Source: Metasolibacillus fluoroglycofenilyticus
GTDB taxonomy: Bacteria; Bacillota; Bacilli; Bacillales_A; Planococcaceae
DNA length: 64,000 nucleotides
Assembly (NCBI RefSeq): GCF_003049645.1
Contig: NZ_PYWK01000001.1
Coordinates: 2,015,487 to 2,079,486 of the forward strand
Direction: 5' to 3'
Part shown: positions 61,793 through 64,000 of the stretch, one piece after another
Layout: the number at the start of each line of letters is the position of its first letter
How positions within the stretch are numbered: the stretch's first letter is position 1
Position numbers and translations under genes: made by a program
Notes under the pieces: generated by a model
The model's database searches: none
What the model saw: only the letters and a program-made list of their open reading frames with translations
What the model was told of the DNA's origin: nothing

Positions 61793-63021
61793 ACGAGTAT
61801 GCCTCCAAGTTTCTTTCTACTTACTTTGCCATTAGGTAGCTTTTCAATTTCATTGACAAAGACAAACTCCATTGGAATTTGATGTGGCGCAAGAAATTTC
61901 TGACACCACTCCCTAAGCTCCATTTCCTCAATCGGCTCAATGGCTACATATTGTACACATACTCGCTCGCCTGATAGATTGTTTTGTTTCTTATATACAA
62001 CGGCTTCAATAATTTTCGGATAATCCATTAACACGTTTTCAACCTCTTGCGGATAGACATTTAAGCCAGCTACATTAATCGTGTCATCCATTCTTGCAAG
62101 AAAAGAAAGCACATTATTTTCGATATAGCCTAAATCCTTTGTGTAAATTATTTGCGTAGGTGATTCAATAATAATTTCACTTGGTGATTGCTTGCTCCCC
62201 GCTGTCACCTTCAAGTGAGGCAGAGGATAGCCCATTTCCTTCGAATCTTCCACATTAGGATGAATCGCAACACAGCCTGCTTCAGAGCATCCGTACTGCT
62301 GTAATACTTGATGGGACTTCTCTCTCAATGATGTCAACCAGCTTTGCGGCATGACAGTTCCCGACGTCATCACATAATCAAATTGTTGATTAACAGGTAA
62401 TAATCGACTCAATGTATAGAGTAATGCTGGCGCTGCATACAGCATATGTTTAGGGTGTTCTTTCAACTTTTTCAACATATATTTAGGATTGCTATTAGTA
62501 ATAATCACTGGCATTGCGCCTCTTCTTATGCACGCCAAAACGCCACAAATGAAGCCATAAGAATGCGTAATTGGACAAGCAACAATAGAATTTGTCATAG
62601 CATCTACAGGCAACATTTCCACATAGTTTTCAACCTCTTTCACTACTGAACCCCATGTTCTTTCAATACACTTCGGTGCGCCTGTTGTACCTGAGCTCAT
62701 TTGAACTAATACACCTTCTTGATTATTGACATGATTGGATAGTTCAATGACAGAATGGATTGATCGGAATAATAAAAGATGGCTCCCTGCCGTGGAAGCG
62801 AGCCGTATAGCTCCTTCCTTTGGTGTTGCTACATGGATTGGGACAAGTGAGCCGCCTTTTTCGTGAATATATAAACAAAGCGTTAAATATTGAAAAGTAT
62901 CATCTGTACAAATAGCTAATCGGCGATTATGACATTCCTTTAAATGTGGTAAGCTCTCATATACCTCATATTGCCTCTCAACATCTTCCGCTGTATAAAA
63001 TTGATCATTGATATAAAACAT
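61789..63021 (-). CDS. asbC: 3,4-dihydroxybenzoate-AMP ligase AsbC
   Basis: 410 residues, an adenylate-forming enzyme. The ATP loop VQMSSGTTGAPKCIERTW lies near 106-123, followed by QQYGCSEAGCVAIHP and FLARMDDTINVAGLNVYPQEVENVL, with the terminal catalytic Lys in EKLPNGKVSRKKLGG. It activates 3,4-dihydroxybenzoate and loads AsbD. Only two bases separate it from asbB. Confidence 0.92.
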   Translation of the reverse strand: MFYINDQFYTAEDVERQYEVYESLPHLKECHNRRLAICTDDTFQYLTLCLYIHEKGGSLVPIHVATPKEGAIRLASTAGSHLLLFRSIHSVIELSNHVNNQEGVLVQMSSGTTGAPKCIERTWGSVVKEVENYVEMLPVDAMTNSIVACPITHSYGFICGVLACIRRGAMPVIITNSNPKYMLKKLKEHPKHMLYAAPALLYTLSRLLPVNQQFDYVMTSGTVMPQSWLTSLREKSHQVLQQYGCSEAGCVAIHPNVEDSKEMGYPLPHLKVTAGSKQSPSEIIIESPTQIIYTKDLGYIENNVLSFLARMDDTINVAGLNVYPQEVENVLMDYPKIIEAVVYKKQNNLSGERVCVQYVAIEPIEEMELREWCQKFLAPHQIPMEFVFVNEIEKLPNGKVSRKKLGGILV

Positions 63022-63023
63022 CT

Positions 63024-64000
63024 TTATTCCCCCCTTTTATCCGTTTGCGCAAATGCATTATTAACCATATGTCGAAAGCTGCCCTCTTCTTGATTTTGAA
63101 GTTTCTTTGTCAATAAAGATTCAACATAGATCGATGCGCTAGTATGCTGTAATTGTTCATTCCTTGAAGTTAGTGATGGAAAACGCTCCAAGTGCCTCTG
63201 TATCCCCTCCTGAACTTGATACCAGAAATGCATTTCTTTCAATCCATACTGTTCTTCTAATAAATAAGATAGCTCACTTAAATGAAAGACGAATAGCGTA
63301 TCCATTATTAACTCTCGCAATGCCTCTACTGAAGACATCCAATAATAATCATCGGCGGATGCATCTTTAAAACGTTCATGAATCATTGCAAAGTCTGGTA
63401 CAAGGCTTTTGTCGACAATAAATGGTTCATGATATTCAATACTGTCATGAAAATCTCTTAATACAACCCGAGTTGGCCAGCCATTTTGGTGTAATAAAAT
63501 CATATTTTGCGCATGAGCCTCGATAGCAATACCATGGGCAACAAGTAAGTGCCATACAGGAATAACACTCACTTCAATCAAGCGCTCTACCCACTGCTCT
63601 GTTCCGTATCGGACAAGCCAATCTTCTATAAATGGACGTCCATCTTTCTCCATCATCATGAGCACGGTAAATGGTACAGCTTCCTCTCCATCCTCCATAT
63701 ACAAACGCACACTTTCCCGCCATATGGAGCCAAGCTGCCCTTCTAGTTTGCTGCTATGCTTTTTGGCATCTGGTTCAAAAATAACGCCTGCATATTCTTC
63801 CAGTACAATAAGAGAGGACTCCTCATGCAAATAAGCATCCGATTGAATGACCTGTTTCAACCATGCTGAAATATGTGGAGCAGCACAAACTGCATGTGCA
63901 TGCAGTCTTCTCAACGAAGAGGTATTGACCATATTCATCGAACATTTTAATTGTGCCTTTTTAGGATTCGAACAATTCCATAATGTTCTTACTGATTGGG
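63024..64000 (-). CDS. asbB: petrobactin NIS synthetase AsbB, C-terminal part
   Basis: The frame is open to the window edge; the in-window part is about 325 codons. IucA/IucC-type signatures: CSMNMVNTSSLRRLHAHAVC (ATP/substrate region), VSVIPVWHLLVAHGIAIEAHAQNMILLHQNGWPTRVVLRDFHDSIEY (catalytic and ATP-binding His/Asn/Arg/Asp) and the FhuF-like C-terminus. NIS synthetases condense citrate with polyamines. The order next to asbC makes this AsbB rather than AsbA. The ATG at 63938 is internal, not the start. Confidence 0.92.
   Translation of the reverse strand, partial: QSVRTLWNCSNPKKAQLKCSMNMVNTSSLRRLHAHAVCAAPHISAWLKQVIQSDAYLHEESSLIVLEEYAGVIFEPDAKKHSSKLEGQLGSIWRESVRLYMEDGEEAVPFTVLMMMEKDGRPFIEDWLVRYGTEQWVERLIEVSVIPVWHLLVAHGIAIEAHAQNMILLHQNGWPTRVVLRDFHDSIEYHEPFIVDKSLVPDFAMIHERFKDASADDYYWMSSVEALRELIMDTLFVFHLSELSYLLEEQYGLKEMHFWYQVQEGIQRHLERFPSLTSRNEQLQHTSASIYVESLLTKKLQNQEEGSFRHMVNNAFAQTDKRGE

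Overview
The window looks like chromosome from an endospore-forming, low-GC Gram-positive of the Lysinibacillus/Solibacillus/Ureibacillus kind (order Bacillales). This rests on gene content and order, not on a search. Spore genes gerE and sspI are present, and many blocks follow the Bacillus subtilis order: ysnB-rdgB-rph-murI-marR-gerE-thioesterase-sdhBAC-yslB, etfA-etfB-fadB-fadR-lcfA-yshE-mutS2-polX-cvpA-zapA, rnhC, pheT-pheS, sspI, ysdC, ysdB, ysdA-rplT-rpmI-infC. Most genes lie on the minus strand. Many good starts are GTG or TTG, and intrinsic terminators are plentiful.

Layout. 1-4.1 kb: truncated selO, a lipoprotein, an AraC-type regulator with a GyrI-like domain, a VOC-fold protein and an SH3/NodB polysaccharide deacetylase. 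4.1-6.3 kb is an accessory patch: hairpins, three small unknown genes and a decayed tyrosine integrase beside tRNA-Arg(TCT), probably an old integration site. 6.4-17.8 kb: housekeeping genes (ITP pyrophosphatase, RNase PH, glutamate racemase, GerE, succinate dehydrogenase, UvrC, thioredoxin). 18-19.1 kb: an ECF sigma/membrane-protein pair. 19.2-24.2 kb: fatty-acid beta-oxidation genes with a FadR box in front of fadR; a near-match to that box precedes the distant thioesterase gene. 24.7-30.3 kb: a 26-codon micro-ORF, yshE, mutS2, polX, cvpA, zapA. A 940-residue TPR protein then separates zapA from rnhC.

34.9-46.2 kb: oligoendopeptidase F, a drug-type MFS pump with a divergent TetR regulator, yqhG-yqhH (SNF2 helicase), a LysR regulator divergent from a CofE-like (F420-0:gamma-glutamyl ligase family) protein, and small enzymes. 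46.3-59.7 kb: T-box-controlled pheST, an rRNA/tRNA methyltransferase, sspI, argF with an ARG-box-like promoter, an M42 aminopeptidase, 5-oxoprolinase genes (pxpA divergent from pxpBC), ysdB with a sigma-W-type promoter, and the L20/L35/IF3 operon, whose infC appears to start with ATT. 59.7-64 kb: the petrobactin siderophore operon asbB(partial)-C-D-E-F.

The most unusual material is non-coding. Three dispersed intergenic repeat families are visible by eye: a GCGTCC...GGACGC hairpin (at least four copies), a double-hairpin element whose two stems compete for one strand (two copies), and a roughly 80-nt element (two copies). There is also a 4 x 21-bp tandem repeat. No CRISPR array, rRNA operon, intact phage or complete insertion sequence was seen.
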